Source of the DNA: JAENVU01 sp963765075
GTDB taxonomy: Bacteria > Actinomycetota > Acidimicrobiia > IMCC26256 > JAENVU01
Length of the DNA stretch: 64,000 nucleotides
Reading direction: 5' to 3'
NCBI GenBank assembly: GCA_963765075.1
Contig: CAVXVA010000003.1
Span: forward strand, 248,001-312,000
In this document: positions 55,378 through 64,000 of the stretch, piece by piece
How positions within the stretch are numbered: the stretch's first letter is position 1
How the letters are laid out: the number at the start of each line of letters is the position of its first letter
The notes under the pieces: generated by a model
Told to the model about the DNA's origin: nothing
Seen by the model: only the letters and a program-made list of their open reading frames with translations
Databases searched by the model: none
Translations under genes and position numbers: made by a program

Positions 55378-56421
55378 TCAGCTCCGAGCCAGTAGATCCT
55401 TCAAGGTGGCGATCGCCGGGATCGGGCCGGGGTCGACGTCGTTGTCCAACGCCAGGTAACAGCTCACCCAGTCGCCGAGGTACATGAGATCGAGCAACTG
55501 CGCGAGGCGACCCTCACCCTCGGCGCGCACCTCGAGGACGTCGGCGACACACTCCTCCACCTGCGCCCGCACGCCCTCGAACCGCGGCGTCAATCGCTCG
55601 TGTTCGAAGCCATGACGCAGCTCGACGAGCGTGAGGATCTGGCGAGTGACGTCGCCGTGCTGGCCGAACCCGCAGATCTCGTTGTGATCGAGTTCGGGAT
55701 GCGCGTTCCAGAACGCGGGCGCCTTGGCGTTCTCGTTGACGTCGGCCTTCCACCGCATCGCGGCGACTGCGCCGAGCGCGCCGCCGCCGTAGATCAGTGG
55801 GATGGTGCGTCCGATTCGCCGGGCGAGCGTGCGGGCCGGGTTCGCGTCGCCGAGCACCGTCGGCACACACGCATCGCGGCGGCGCGCGAGTTGGTCCTGC
55901 GCACCCACCAGCAACGCGTGGGCATCAGGCAGGAGCCCCATGCGGAACAGCGCCACGAAGATCGGTGCGATCAGCGCGCCGAGCGCCGCACGCGGCATGT
56001 ACCCCGGCGGACAGGCGACATGGAGGCCGCCGCGGCTCGTGACCAGATCGGCGAGCGCTCCCCCACTCGCAATCGCTACGACGTGGGCGCCGGCATCGAG
56101 GGCCCCCTGAGTCATCGAAAGTGTCTCTTCGGTCCCGCCCGAATACGAGACTGCGAATGCCAGCGTGTTCGGGCCGACGAAGGCGGGGATCCGGTACTGC
56201 TTCAACACCGTGACCGGCACCGGCAGCATTCCGTTCGCCACCGCCGCGAGGACATCGCCGGAGATGCCCGAGCCGCCCATGCCCAGCACGACGATGTTGT
56301 GAATGTCGGCCGCGGGTGGCAGTACCTCGGCGCTCAGGGCCTGCGCCGCAGCGGCGTGGGCAGCGACCAGCTGTTCCGGCAATCCCGCAACCGCGTCGAG
56401 AAACCCCAGACTGTCGGTCAT
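55378..56421 (-). CDS. Bifunctional phosphoglucose/phosphomannose isomerase
   Basis: 347 residues. SIS-domain enzyme that interconverts glucose-6-P, fructose-6-P and mannose-6-P. NIVVLGMGGSGISGDVLAAVA and AVSYSGGTEETLSMTQGALDAGAHVVAIASGG form the first SIS domain; IYGGGALGAVAAMRWKADVNENAK and AFWNAHPELDHNEICGF the second; the C-terminal LALDNDVDPGPIPAIATLK is the PGI/PMI signature. It supplies mannose-6-P for manB. It overlaps the Trm112-like gene by four bases. Confidence 0.9.
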   Translation of the reverse strand: MTDSLGFLDAVAGLPEQLVAAHAAAAQALSAEVLPPAADIHNIVVLGMGGSGISGDVLAAVANGMLPVPVTVLKQYRIPAFVGPNTLAFAVSYSGGTEETLSMTQGALDAGAHVVAIASGGALADLVTSRGGLHVACPPGYMPRAALGALIAPIFVALFRMGLLPDAHALLVGAQDQLARRRDACVPTVLGDANPARTLARRIGRTIPLIYGGGALGAVAAMRWKADVNENAKAPAFWNAHPELDHNEICGFGQHGDVTRQILTLVELRHGFEHERLTPRFEGVRAQVEECVADVLEVRAEGEGRLAQLLDLMYLGDWVSCYLALDNDVDPGPIPAIATLKDLLARS

Positions 56422-56654
56422 GCCTCGAACGTGGGCGTGATGCCTTCCGCGTCGGCCTGAGCCATCAACCGGTCGTGCTCGTCGTCACTCACCGTCTCGG
56501 CTTCGTCGACGAGCATGATCGGGATGTCGTCTCGGATCGCATACCGCCGCTTGAGCCGCGGGTTGTAGAGCGCACCGTCGGCTTCGAAGTAGAGCAGCGG
56601 TCCCTTGTCGTCCGGGCACGCGAGAATCTCGAGCAGCTGAGGATCGAGGGCCAC
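56418..56654 (-). CDS. Trm112-family small protein (UPF0434)
   Basis: 78 residues: DPQLLEILACPDDKGPLLYFEADGALYNPRLKRRYAIRDDIPIMLVDEAETV, the full Trm112/YcaR pattern, with a single cysteine in place of the zinc set. In bacteria it is frequent next to mannose genes, as between Rv3256c and pmmA of M. tuberculosis in related genomes. It starts at an ATG with a TAGGAGAA site ten bases after manB. Role unknown. Confidence 0.9.
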   Translation of the reverse strand: MALDPQLLEILACPDDKGPLLYFEADGALYNPRLKRRYAIRDDIPIMLVDEAETVSDDEHDRLMAQADAEGITPTFEA

Positions 56655-56664
56655 GATGGTTCTC

Positions 56665-58011
56665 CTAGGACTCGGCTCGGATGAGCGCCAACACTTCGTT
56701 CGTATGAGCTTCGCACGCCGGCCCGTCGGCCGCTTCGAGGTTCAGTCGCAACAACGGCTCGGTGTTACTCGACCGCAGGTTGAACCACCAGTCGTCGAGC
56801 TGGACGGTGAGGCCGTCGAGCCGATCCTGACTCGCACTCGCGTAGTGGGCCGCCACCGCTTCGATAACCGCCAATGGATCACCGACCTTGGTGTTGATCT
56901 CGCCCGACGCGGCGTACCGCTCGAACGGCTTGCGCAGTTCCGAGAGCGCCATGCCCGACTCGCTCAACGCTTCGAGCACGACCATCGCGGCGATCGAGCC
57001 GGAGTCGGCCCGCCAGTTGTCGCGGAAGTAGTAGTGCGCGGAGTGCTCGCCGCCGAAGATGGCGTCGGTCTCGGCCATCACTTGTTTGATGAACGAGTGA
57101 CCCACCCGAGTGCGAACGGGTTCTCCCCCGCACTCGCGCACGACCTCGGGCACCGTCTTCGAACAGATCAGGTTGTGCACCACGGTGCCGCCCGGGGTGC
57201 GGGCCAACATCGTCTTTGCGACGATCGCCGTCGTGGTCGACCCCGAGATCGGTTGCCCCTCGTTGTCGACGAGGAACACCCGGTCGGCATCACCGTCGAA
57301 CGCGAGGCCGATATCGGCACCCGTCTCGAGCACCCGCGCTTGGAGTGACACGAGGTTCTCGGGCTGGATCGGGTCCGCGGGATGATTCGGGAAGGTGCCG
57401 TCGAGTTCACCGAAGAGGATCTCGACGTCGAACCCGAGCCCCTCGAAGACCTTCGGCACGACGAGCCCGCCCATGCCGTTCGCGGTGTCGGCGACGATCT
57501 TCAAGGGTCGCAAGAGCGAGACGTCGACGAACGAACGAACGTGGGTGGCGAAGGCTTCGAGCATGTCCTGCTCGCGCACCTCGCCGCTCTCCTCGGCCCG
57601 CTCAAGCAGACCGGAGGCCACGGCTTCCTTGATCTGCACCAACCCGGTCGACTCGCCCACGGGCGCAGCACCGGCCCGGCAGAGCTTGACGCCGTTGTAC
57701 TGGGCCGGGTTGTGGCTGGCGGTGAACATGGCGGCCGGGGCGTCGAGCGTGCCCGCGGCGAAGTACACGAGGTCGGTGGAGGCCAGGCCGACGTTCACGA
57801 CGTCGGCTCCGGCCAGCGTGGCACCCTCGATGAACGCCTGACTCAGCGGCACCGACGAGGGACGCATGTCGTGACCCACAACGACCGTTGATGCACCGGT
57901 GAACCGAACGAAGGCATTGCCAATCCTTTTGGCGATGGCTTCATCGATTTCGTCCGGGTACACGCCGCGAACGTCATAGGCCTTGAAAATTGTGTCGAGC
58001 GAATCGCCCAC
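56665..58011 (-). CDS. manB: Phosphomannomutase/phosphoglucomutase
   Basis: 448 residues. Converts mannose-6-P to mannose-1-P for GDP-mannose and thus for glycolipids. Catalytic phosphoserine in MFTASHNPAQYNGVKLCR near 100; metal site IGLAFDGDADRVFLVDNEG near 245; sugar loop FGGEHSAHYYFRDNW; C-terminal WWFNLRSSNTEPLLRLNLEA. The GTG at 58011 gives DSLDTIFKAYDVRGVYPDEI; longer frames would enter the membrane protein gene. It lies 20 bp downstream of that gene and ten before the Trm112-like gene. Confidence 0.93.
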   Translation of the reverse strand: MGDSLDTIFKAYDVRGVYPDEIDEAIAKRIGNAFVRFTGASTVVVGHDMRPSSVPLSQAFIEGATLAGADVVNVGLASTDLVYFAAGTLDAPAAMFTASHNPAQYNGVKLCRAGAAPVGESTGLVQIKEAVASGLLERAEESGEVREQDMLEAFATHVRSFVDVSLLRPLKIVADTANGMGGLVVPKVFEGLGFDVEILFGELDGTFPNHPADPIQPENLVSLQARVLETGADIGLAFDGDADRVFLVDNEGQPISGSTTTAIVAKTMLARTPGGTVVHNLICSKTVPEVVRECGGEPVRTRVGHSFIKQVMAETDAIFGGEHSAHYYFRDNWRADSGSIAAMVVLEALSESGMALSELRKPFERYAASGEINTKVGDPLAVIEAVAAHYASASQDRLDGLTVQLDDWWFNLRSSNTEPLLRLNLEAADGPACEAHTNEVLALIRAES

Positions 58012-58030
58012 GATCGAGCCCCAGGGCTCC

Positions 58031-60625
58031 TCACCGCCCTCCGGGCGGGACCGCCATCGTAGCCTCGCCCGATCCCGAATCCGGGGTCGTCGGGGGCCCA
58101 TCCGGCGAGCGATTTGGGGGCCCTTCCAACAATTTGGCCGCATCCAGGCGGGTCGTGAACGCGTTTCGGCGGCGGCGGGTGCGGACGTCGACCGCAACGA
58201 GCCCCACTAATCCGACGAGCCCACCGAGACTCAGGAGTCCCCCGATCTTCTCGGTGGTCGTGCGCTCGAATCGCAGGTCGACGTGCCTGCCGGTCGGGAC
58301 CACGACCATCAGGTTCGGAGTCAGGCGCCAGGGCCCCTTCGCGCCGTGGGCCGTCCACGCCGGGTAGTACGAGGTGCGGACGACCACGGGGAGACCCGGA
58401 CGGGTGACGTCGAACCGGATCCGGTCGTCGGTCACCCGAATCTTGCTGACCCGGTTCTCGAGCAGTGACCGCGGTGGGACGGCACTGGCCTTGTCGGCGG
58501 GGGCGCGGCGCCACGACGACGGTCCGCCCGCGGCGAGCGGCTGGCCGAGATTGTTCGGGTCCGACCACCATCCCGCGGCCACGCACTCCCAGTCGTCGAG
58601 CTCGGGCCCGGGCTCGCTGCCCGCCGGGAGGTCGAAGCACTCAGCTTGGGTACCCGCCTTCGGGGAGACGACGATCGGCTCCACTCCCAGCGGCGCGACC
58701 AGCGCCGAGTCGCGCACTTCGTAGATCTTCCAATCTTCGGGCCCCGCCGGGTCGTGCGTGGGCGTCGGGACGGTGTCGATCAGCTCGAGCCCCGGGGCCT
58801 GGTCGGCGGCGGCCTTGGCGGCATCGGAATGGGCCAGGTAATAGCGACCGCCGAGCGCCCGCAGCATCTCGACGCCGGTGTCGAACGACTCGATTCCTCG
58901 GTACTCGAGCCCCCGCACCGGGTTCGACGAGTTCCCGGGACCCGACAGCGGTGCGACGGCCATGAAGACGTAGGGCGTACTCGCGGCGGACTCGTAGTAG
59001 AGGCCCTCGAACGACTGGATCCGCCCATCCGTCCAGTACGGCAGCAGCATCAACGCCAGCGGCGTGCCGTAGGCGTCGAGGAGCGGGCCGCCTTCCCACA
59101 GCAGCCGACCGGGCGGGAGTTCACCCAGCCGGTCGATCAGCGTTCGGTAATCGACGTATTGCTTCTGCGCGTTCGACTTCCAGTGGGGATCGTTCGCGGC
59201 GGCCTGATTCTCGTACCCGGTCTCGTTCCACTTCACCCAGAACGGAATGAACCCCTTGGTGCTGGTGGTCACCACGATCCCGACGACGAGTGCCACCACC
59301 ACCACGACGGCGAGCGACCCGCTGACCACCCGGCGATAGGTGCGACCCGCGCGGGAAGCCGAGTAGTCGTACTCCTCACCCGGGAGTGGAGCAGGACCGG
59401 TCCACAGCCGGGCGAACTCGCCGAAGCTCACACGCGCGGTTTCGGCAGCACCGATCGCCGCCATGAGGAACAAGCCGAGATACGCGAACGGCAGGAACCG
59501 CAGGTTCCACGCGCCCAGTTCGGGCCACACGACGAACACCACCGCGAACGTCAGCGTCAGCAGCATGACCGTGCACGCGGCGCGGTCCAGGCGCACGATC
59601 ATGAACACGACGCCGATGACCGCCAGCACGTAGACCCACCAGAACTCATCGACGAGGAGGTAGCCCGCGTATGCCGTGATCTTCGTGTATCGCATGTTGG
59701 CCGTGTAGGCGAAGCTGCTCACGAGCGGCAGCGACCAGAACGCCGTGAGGAGCGCGCCGACGGCACCGACGGCGCTCGCCCACCGCAGCACCCGCAGCGG
59801 ACGTCGGTAACGCACGGTGAGCGCCATGCCCACGATGATCACGGCGCCAACCCCGAGGAACATCCCGACCACCACGTGCGACAAGACCGTCGCCGCGACG
59901 AGGACGGCGGCCAGCCAGCGCCGCCGACCGGTGCGGACCGAGAAGGCGATCGCACCGAGCGCGAAGAGCGCGAGCGTCAGCGCCATCGAGAACGAGTACT
60001 CCCCCGCCAACGCACTGACGAGCGTGCCGCCCATGATCCGCTGGTTGAACTGGATCGCGGAGTCGGCAGTGCCGGCCGCAGCATCCGTCGAGATTCCCTT
60101 GAAGAAGAGGAAGAACACCGTCGCGATCGCGAAGAACTCGGGGCCGGGGCGGCGCAGTGCCAATCCCCGACCGAACGCGTAGGCCCCCGCGGGCATGAGC
60201 ACCGGACCGATGGCCGTGGTGATCTTCAGCGCGACGTTGTACGGAAAGAACGCGTCGAGGAAGACAGTGACCAAGGCCGGGATCGGGAAATAGAACTGGC
60301 CTGCGGGAAACCCACCGAACCAATCGTTGGACCACCCCGCGACCCGCCAGTTCGCCAGCAAGTGGTCCCGCAAGTACGCGGGGAACCACACGTGCGCACC
60401 GAGATCGCCACCGTTCGGCGTGGTATTGCGCAGGAGCAGGTTCGGCTCGAGCACCCAGAGCACCAGCCCACACGTGCCGATGAGGACTGCGGCCGACACG
60501 CACCGCCACAGGATCGCCAGATCTCGATCCGACGGTGGGACCAATCGGTCCGAGGCCCCCGGAAATGGCAGGCGGGGCAACCGAGGTGGCGCGACGGCCT
60601 CAGGGGTTGGGGAATCGAGCGCCAC
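58031..60625 (-). CDS. Large polytopic membrane protein, YfhO/6-pyruvoyl-tetrahydropterin-synthase-related type
   Basis: 864 residues. About 12-13 hydrophobic spans in the first 480 residues, then a large outside domain (about 500-790) with WEGGPLLDAYGTPLALMLLPYWTDGRIQSFEGLYYESAAS, and a final helix near 810. GGDLGAHVWFPAYLRDHLLANWRVAGWSNDWFGGFPAGQFYFP recalls YfhO and the GT-C glycosyltransferase-like fold, where Asp residues in the first loop are catalytic. A lipid-linked sugar transfer is plausible beside manB. The function is not established. Confidence 0.75.
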   Translation of the reverse strand: MALDSPTPEAVAPPRLPRLPFPGASDRLVPPSDRDLAILWRCVSAAVLIGTCGLVLWVLEPNLLLRNTTPNGGDLGAHVWFPAYLRDHLLANWRVAGWSNDWFGGFPAGQFYFPIPALVTVFLDAFFPYNVALKITTAIGPVLMPAGAYAFGRGLALRRPGPEFFAIATVFFLFFKGISTDAAAGTADSAIQFNQRIMGGTLVSALAGEYSFSMALTLALFALGAIAFSVRTGRRRWLAAVLVAATVLSHVVVGMFLGVGAVIIVGMALTVRYRRPLRVLRWASAVGAVGALLTAFWSLPLVSSFAYTANMRYTKITAYAGYLLVDEFWWVYVLAVIGVVFMIVRLDRAACTVMLLTLTFAVVFVVWPELGAWNLRFLPFAYLGLFLMAAIGAAETARVSFGEFARLWTGPAPLPGEEYDYSASRAGRTYRRVVSGSLAVVVVVALVVGIVVTTSTKGFIPFWVKWNETGYENQAAANDPHWKSNAQKQYVDYRTLIDRLGELPPGRLLWEGGPLLDAYGTPLALMLLPYWTDGRIQSFEGLYYESAASTPYVFMAVAPLSGPGNSSNPVRGLEYRGIESFDTGVEMLRALGGRYYLAHSDAAKAAADQAPGLELIDTVPTPTHDPAGPEDWKIYEVRDSALVAPLGVEPIVVSPKAGTQAECFDLPAGSEPGPELDDWECVAAGWWSDPNNLGQPLAAGGPSSWRRAPADKASAVPPRSLLENRVSKIRVTDDRIRFDVTRPGLPVVVRTSYYPAWTAHGAKGPWRLTPNLMVVVPTGRHVDLRFERTTTEKIGGLLSLGGLVGLVGLVAVDVRTRRRRNAFTTRLDAAKLLEGPPNRSPDGPPTTPDSGSGEATMAVPPGGR

Positions 60626-60696
60626 CCGGTCAGTGTGCCAGGCCGGTCGGCATCAACCGAGTCACCGGCCCGACCAGACACGGGTCGGGCCGGGTC

Positions 60697-62478
60697 TCAG
60701 TCGTCGTTGTTGATGCGAACGGTGCCGATCCCGTCGGTGACCCCGGTTCCGCTCATCCGCACGGTGAACGTCTCGCCACTGAAGGTTCCGTCTTCGTCGG
60801 TAGTGTCACCGAACACGGTGATCACCAGCGGCAAGAAGTTCTTCCCGGCTTTGAAGAGCTTGGTCTTGACCACGAGCGTCGGACCGAAGTCGTCGCCGAT
60901 CGTCTTGCCGTTGACCGCTTCGGCCGCAGTGAACACGCCGATCACGTTCTCGCCGCTGCTGATCGTGTAGGTCAGCGTGGTGTCGAGCGCGCTCGGCGAC
61001 TGGGCGACGATGGGAAGGACTGCGGTGCCCTTGCACTTGAACGGGCCGCCGCACGCCAACGACTGACCGGTCTCGTAGACGATCGCATCGCCAATCGAAA
61101 TTCCCGAGTCCGGCTCGTTGGCGTTGTCGTCGTCGACGATGGTCACCATGCCGACGTCGTCATTGGCGACCAGCCCGGCCGAGACCGACACAACCTGCAC
61201 GAAGATGGTTTCGGTCGCTTCCTTCGTCTGATCCGGCGCGATCGGGATCGTCAACTTGGCGAAGCTCTTCCCCTGCAAGATGTTGAGGACTTTCGGCTTG
61301 GTCGACGGAAACACCTTGTAGTCGGCCGGACCGGGCGGAAGGATGTCGTTGCCCTTGATGGTGCCGTTCGCGCTGCCGCCGGTGGAATTGTCGGCGATCA
61401 CGCTGACCTGGCATACCAGAACCGGGCACGGCGATTCGAGCGACACCACGACCTGGGCGATGTTGGTGCAGCTGCGGATGCCACACCCGAGGGTGCCGAG
61501 TCCGCCGTCGCCCTCGTTCACAGTGACGTCACCGACGTTGACGTCGACCCCCGGTTGGGAGACGTAGCTGTGCTGATCGAGGATGAAGGCGAACTGCAGG
61601 GCGCTGTTGTCGACCGCCGAAGTGCCGAAGACCAGCAGGTTGAAAAATCCACACCGGGTGTCGGCCGTGGTGATGGGAAGCGCGTCGAACACGTCGCCGA
61701 ACATCAACGCGGGCTTGAGGTTCTTCCCCGTCATGGGGCTCAGCACCGCCGGGTCTTGCACCTTGGACGTACTGGCCGGCGCGCTGTCGCCGCTCGCGCT
61801 CGGGTTGAGCGACGAGATGCTGTGCGCACAGGCGACCGGAGTCGCGCCACCCCACGGGTCCATACCGCCGGCGCCGTCGAAGTCGAACGGGATGAAGGCG
61901 GTGCCCGCTCCGAGATCCGTGTCGCACTGAATGTCGAGCGAGGTGTCGAGGCGCAGGTTGAGGGCCAGCGTCCCGGCACCGAGGCTGCCGGTGCTGGGCG
62001 CGAGATTGGTGAAGTTGGTCGCCGCCTTGGCGACGACGACATCGTCGTCACAGACACCGAGGGTCGGCGCGGCGGAGGTGACGACCAGGTTGGTCGGTGA
62101 GAAGTTGGCGTTGACCGAGAAGTTGAGTCCGCCATCGATCGTTCCCGTGAACTCCACGGGGTCGGGCGCCTGGAACCCGGCCGAGGTCTCGTTCGCGTCG
62201 TACGCGCTGGTGCAGTCCGGGTCGGCGGGATAGTCGACGAGCCCGTCGGGAGTGCCGAAGGGTGCCAAGAACTCGTCGTCGGCGCCGTTCTGGCATGCGA
62301 TCCCCGGGTTCAACGGGATCGTGCCCTGGGACCCGAGCGAGAACGACCCCCCGACCAACGACATCGTGAACGGAGAATCCGCACCGGCGGGAGTGGCGGC
62401 GACGCCACCGAACCCGGCGAGCACCGACGTAGACGCCACCAGCGCGACGAACAACTGACGAACTCGTGAACCCGACAT
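60697..62478 (-). CDS. Secreted protein with Calx-beta domains
   Basis: 593 residues. Signal peptide (RQLFVALVASTSVLAGFGGVAATPAGA), an N-terminal region of about 280 residues with FDFDGAGGMDPWGG and several Cys, then two Calx-beta domains at about 320-470 and 475-593. They show DVNVGDVTVNEGDGGLG, TIPIAPDQTKEATETIFVQVVSV and VTIVDDDN, and the second SIGDAIVYETGQSL with VRINNDD. The Asp-rich ends suggest calcium binding. Probably a surface or matrix protein. It starts at an ATG at 62478 and lies 71 bp before the membrane protein gene. Confidence 0.85.
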   Translation of the reverse strand: MSGSRVRQLFVALVASTSVLAGFGGVAATPAGADSPFTMSLVGGSFSLGSQGTIPLNPGIACQNGADDEFLAPFGTPDGLVDYPADPDCTSAYDANETSAGFQAPDPVEFTGTIDGGLNFSVNANFSPTNLVVTSAAPTLGVCDDDVVVAKAATNFTNLAPSTGSLGAGTLALNLRLDTSLDIQCDTDLGAGTAFIPFDFDGAGGMDPWGGATPVACAHSISSLNPSASGDSAPASTSKVQDPAVLSPMTGKNLKPALMFGDVFDALPITTADTRCGFFNLLVFGTSAVDNSALQFAFILDQHSYVSQPGVDVNVGDVTVNEGDGGLGTLGCGIRSCTNIAQVVVSLESPCPVLVCQVSVIADNSTGGSANGTIKGNDILPPGPADYKVFPSTKPKVLNILQGKSFAKLTIPIAPDQTKEATETIFVQVVSVSAGLVANDDVGMVTIVDDDNANEPDSGISIGDAIVYETGQSLACGGPFKCKGTAVLPIVAQSPSALDTTLTYTISSGENVIGVFTAAEAVNGKTIGDDFGPTLVVKTKLFKAGKNFLPLVITVFGDTTDEDGTFSGETFTVRMSGTGVTDGIGTVRINNDD

Positions 62479-62600
62479 TGGTCTCCCCCCGGAACAGCCA
62501 TCCGGCTGCACGACCCGCGTGCACACAGCGTGCAAGTTGCGGGGAAGAATGCACCGAGTCGTCGCTGGTGTCAACTACTCGCCCACCAGCTCGAGAAAAG

Positions 62601-62631
62601 GTCGAGGGGAGCCCAGCGGGCTCCCCTCGAC
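62601..62631. terminator. Strong 14 bp hairpin
   Basis: GTCGAGGGGAGCCC pairs perfectly with GGGCTCCCCTCGAC around AGC. It lies between the small zinc-knuckle gene, whose transcript it would end, and the start of the Calx-beta gene. Confidence 0.8.
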
Positions 62632-62712
62632 TGCACTCGGGCGCATCCCAGTTTGCGAGTGGGTGGGGGGCCGTCATCCCGCCACCCTCATGGGGGCCGC
62701 TTGAGTTCTCGG

Positions 62713-62880
62713 TCAGTACTTGCGAGCCATGTCCAACACCCGGTCGAGCGACAACGGACCTTCGGGCGAACTCCACTGCTTCGCCTCGCACCGTCCGCAA
62801 CTGTGGAACAGCACGTCCTCGCCGGCGATGTTCATCCGGATCTCGACCATTCCCTGCCTCGCACACCGACTGCACTGCAT
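62713..62880 (-). CDS. Small zinc-knuckle-like protein
   Basis: 55 residues starting QCSRCARQGMVEIRMNIAGEDVLFHSCGRCEAKQW. CSRC and CGRC form a probable treble four-cysteine zinc site. It ends LSLDRVLDMARKY. A GAGGAGCG site lies about ten bases upstream. Similar short proteins occur in Acidimicrobiia-like genomes; role unknown. It is too short for a firm coding claim on length alone, but the paired cysteines and start site support it. Confidence 0.7.
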   Translation of the reverse strand: MQCSRCARQGMVEIRMNIAGEDVLFHSCGRCEAKQWSSPEGPLSLDRVLDMARKY

Positions 62881-62946
62881 CGTGGATTCGCTCCTCGTCG
62901 TTTTCCCTTGTGAATGAGATGTCGACGGTTCGGGCGAATTTTCTGG

Positions 62947-62992
62947 AGGATGATCCCAGGATGACGAGGGATGATTCCAGGGATGAGACGAG
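62947..62992. repeat. Imperfect tandem repeat before the CPBP gene stop
   Basis: AGGATGATCCCAGGATGACGAG is followed by GGATGATTCCAGGGATGAGACGAG, a duplication of about 23 bp with a few differences. It lies in the 148 bp between the zinc-knuckle gene and the CPBP protease gene. No other feature was seen there. Confidence 0.55.
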
Positions 62993-63028
62993 CGTTTGTG
63001 CAGGTCAGAGCCCTGACGGCCGGTCGGC

Positions 63029-63736
63029 TCAGATGCTGCCGACGATGAGCGAGACCGCGGCGGTGAGGTTGAATCCGGCGTGGAGCAGGATCGACTGGGA
63101 CAACTCGCCGGTGCGAATTGCCCGGATCGCCGACACCACCCCGACGAGCATGAGCGGGGCGAGGAAGACGGCCGCCTGCGGATCCAGAAGGTGGCTGATC
63201 GCAAACACCCCACCGGAAATCATCGCGGCCCAGACCGCGCCCATCCGCCGGAGCAACCCGCGGAGAACCAGCCCACGGAACAGGAGTTCCTCGGCCAGCG
63301 GCGCCAAGGTCACCACGGCCACCGCGCCCAGGACCTGACCGGCGGTCGACGACCGTTCGATCGCTCGCACCACCTCCTGTTGGGGTGTGGACTCGGACAG
63401 CGCGTCGATGAGCGCCGTGGCACCGTACGTGACGATCGAGAGTCCGATCCCGCCGAGCAGCCAACGCCAATCACGCCACCGAACGACCAGGCCGTAGTCG
63501 CCATACAGGGACCCCCGACCCTTGACCATGCCGAGCAGCGCCATGACGCCGACGGTCACGAGCGCGCCACCCGCGACGGTCGCGACGATGTCGTACGCAT
63601 CGACGGTATGTCCGGCCGAGGCCCCCCGAGCCCCGAACACCACCGCCGCCGCGACGATTTGGCCGACGAGGACCGATGGCCAGACCCAGGCGACGTCGCC
63701 CAATCCCCAACGAACCGGGCCCGGTGGTTTGATCAC
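63029..63736 (-). CDS. CPBP-family intramembrane metalloprotease
   Basis: 235 residues, about seven hydrophobic spans. Motif 1 APLAEELLFRGLVLRGLLRR (EExxxR), motif 2 FAISHLLDPQ and motif 3 LLHAGFNL give the Abi/CAAX protease active site, with His and Glu metal ligands. The GTG at 63736 was chosen as the first start of the conserved frame. The role of such proteases ranges from bacteriocin immunity to protein sorting; none is suggested here. Confidence 0.88.
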   Translation of the reverse strand: MIKPPGPVRWGLGDVAWVWPSVLVGQIVAAAVVFGARGASAGHTVDAYDIVATVAGGALVTVGVMALLGMVKGRGSLYGDYGLVVRWRDWRWLLGGIGLSIVTYGATALIDALSESTPQQEVVRAIERSSTAGQVLGAVAVVTLAPLAEELLFRGLVLRGLLRRMGAVWAAMISGGVFAISHLLDPQAAVFLAPLMLVGVVSAIRAIRTGELSQSILLHAGFNLTAAVSLIVGSI

Positions 63737-63840
63737 CCTTCGAGCATACGGGCGGGCCCGAGCGGGGAATCGACCGTCCCCGCACGATGTTGGCCCAACC
63801 GACCAGGGTTGGGCCCCTCCGGGGCCGTAGCATTGGCCCG

Positions 63841-63926
63841 ACCGGCCGCCCGTTCGGCCCGACCGAGGAGCTTCACCCCGCTGTGAGTACGCCACCGCCA
63901 GACCGGCCGCCCGCTCGGCCCGATCG
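63841..63926. repeat. 25 bp direct repeat across a start region
   Basis: ACCGGCCGCCCGTTCGGCCC at 63841 and ACCGGCCGCCCGCTCGGCCC at 63902 (61 bp apart) begin two 25 bp copies with two mismatches. The first is upstream of the start codon and overlaps the ribosome site; the second codes for part of the N-terminus. Confidence 0.5.
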
Positions 63927-64000
63927 CCCCACCGGACCCGGCACGCCGGGACCCGCGCCCAAGCCATGGTCACGGTGGGTCACCCTGGCCATCGTTGCGG
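63883..64000 (+). CDS. N-terminal part of a membrane protein (possibly FtsH)
   Basis: A GTG at 63883 opens a Pro/Arg-rich leader (STPPPDRPPARPDRPTGPG) followed by WSRWVTLAIVA, the start of a membrane span. The pattern of a proline-rich tail before the first helix is seen in actinobacterial FtsH, but only 39 codons are in the window, so FtsH is a guess. GAGGAG lies about 14 bases upstream. Confidence 0.45.
   Translation, partial: MSTPPPDRPPARPDRPTGPGTPGPAPKPWSRWVTLAIVA

Overview
The window is a 64 kb piece of a high-GC actinobacterial chromosome, densely packed with genes. It carries the actinobacterial CysO/CysM/Mec cysteine system, an Rv1339-type phosphodiesterase, F420/flavin LLM oxidoreductases, a mycothiol-type DinB protein, a KshA-like Rieske oxygenase, DUF3052 and DUF3817 proteins, and many GTG starts with small stop/start overlaps. 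The lineage is inferred to be Acidimicrobiia-like (uncultured or Ilumatobacter-like); no rRNA is present to test this. No prophage, insertion sequence or CRISPR array was seen.

Layout. 0-5.3 kb: a minus-strand cluster mec, cysO, cysM, sua5, murI, Rv1339-like, rph, rdgB, almost the order found in Mycobacterium tuberculosis. 5.4-10 kb: an orphan CoxL-like molybdenum hydroxylase, smpB, a site-2 protease and the tmRNA gene ssrA, so both trans-translation partners are present. 10-18.8 kb: bioB, rsgA, a membrane diguanylate cyclase, a FrnE-like DsbA protein, a KshA-like Rieske oxygenase with a SnoaL partner, and a frameshifted Gfo/Idh dehydrogenase. 18.8-38.5 kb: accessory metabolism (AKR, SsuD-like, EamA, double-hotdog thioesterases, SDR, SMP-30, pirin, TesB, LLM) and two secreted beta-propeller proteins, mostly in short overlapping transcription units.

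38.5-47.3 kb: a core block, Prx, M23 peptidase, ftsX, ftsE, prfB, secA, hpf, a small FlgM-like gene and comFC. This is the Bacillus comFC-flgM-hpf-secA-prfB-ftsEX order with the flagellar genes removed. The M23 protein next to FtsEX is the likely cell-wall hydrolase that FtsEX controls. 47.3-51.3 kb: mtnA, phosphatidylcholine synthase, ahcY and a cupin. 51.3-55.3 kb: a class III cyclase-ATPase gene, a Crp-type HTH remnant and a small secreted protein, all cut by at least eleven single-base indels. 55.4-64 kb: mannose/GDP-mannose precursor genes (PGI/PMI, Trm112-like, manB), a large membrane protein, a secreted Calx-beta protein, a CPBP protease and the start of a plus-strand membrane protein.

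Two themes stand out. First, a family of 45-53 bp palindromes with GTTTGGC/GCCAAAC ends occurs five times between genes of every orientation and behaves like a REP element. Second, single-base frameshifts hit three otherwise intact genes (cysM, a Gfo/Idh gene, the M23 peptidase) and then cluster densely at 51-55 kb. The motifs are preserved on both sides of every break, so local sequence error is at least as likely as gene decay.
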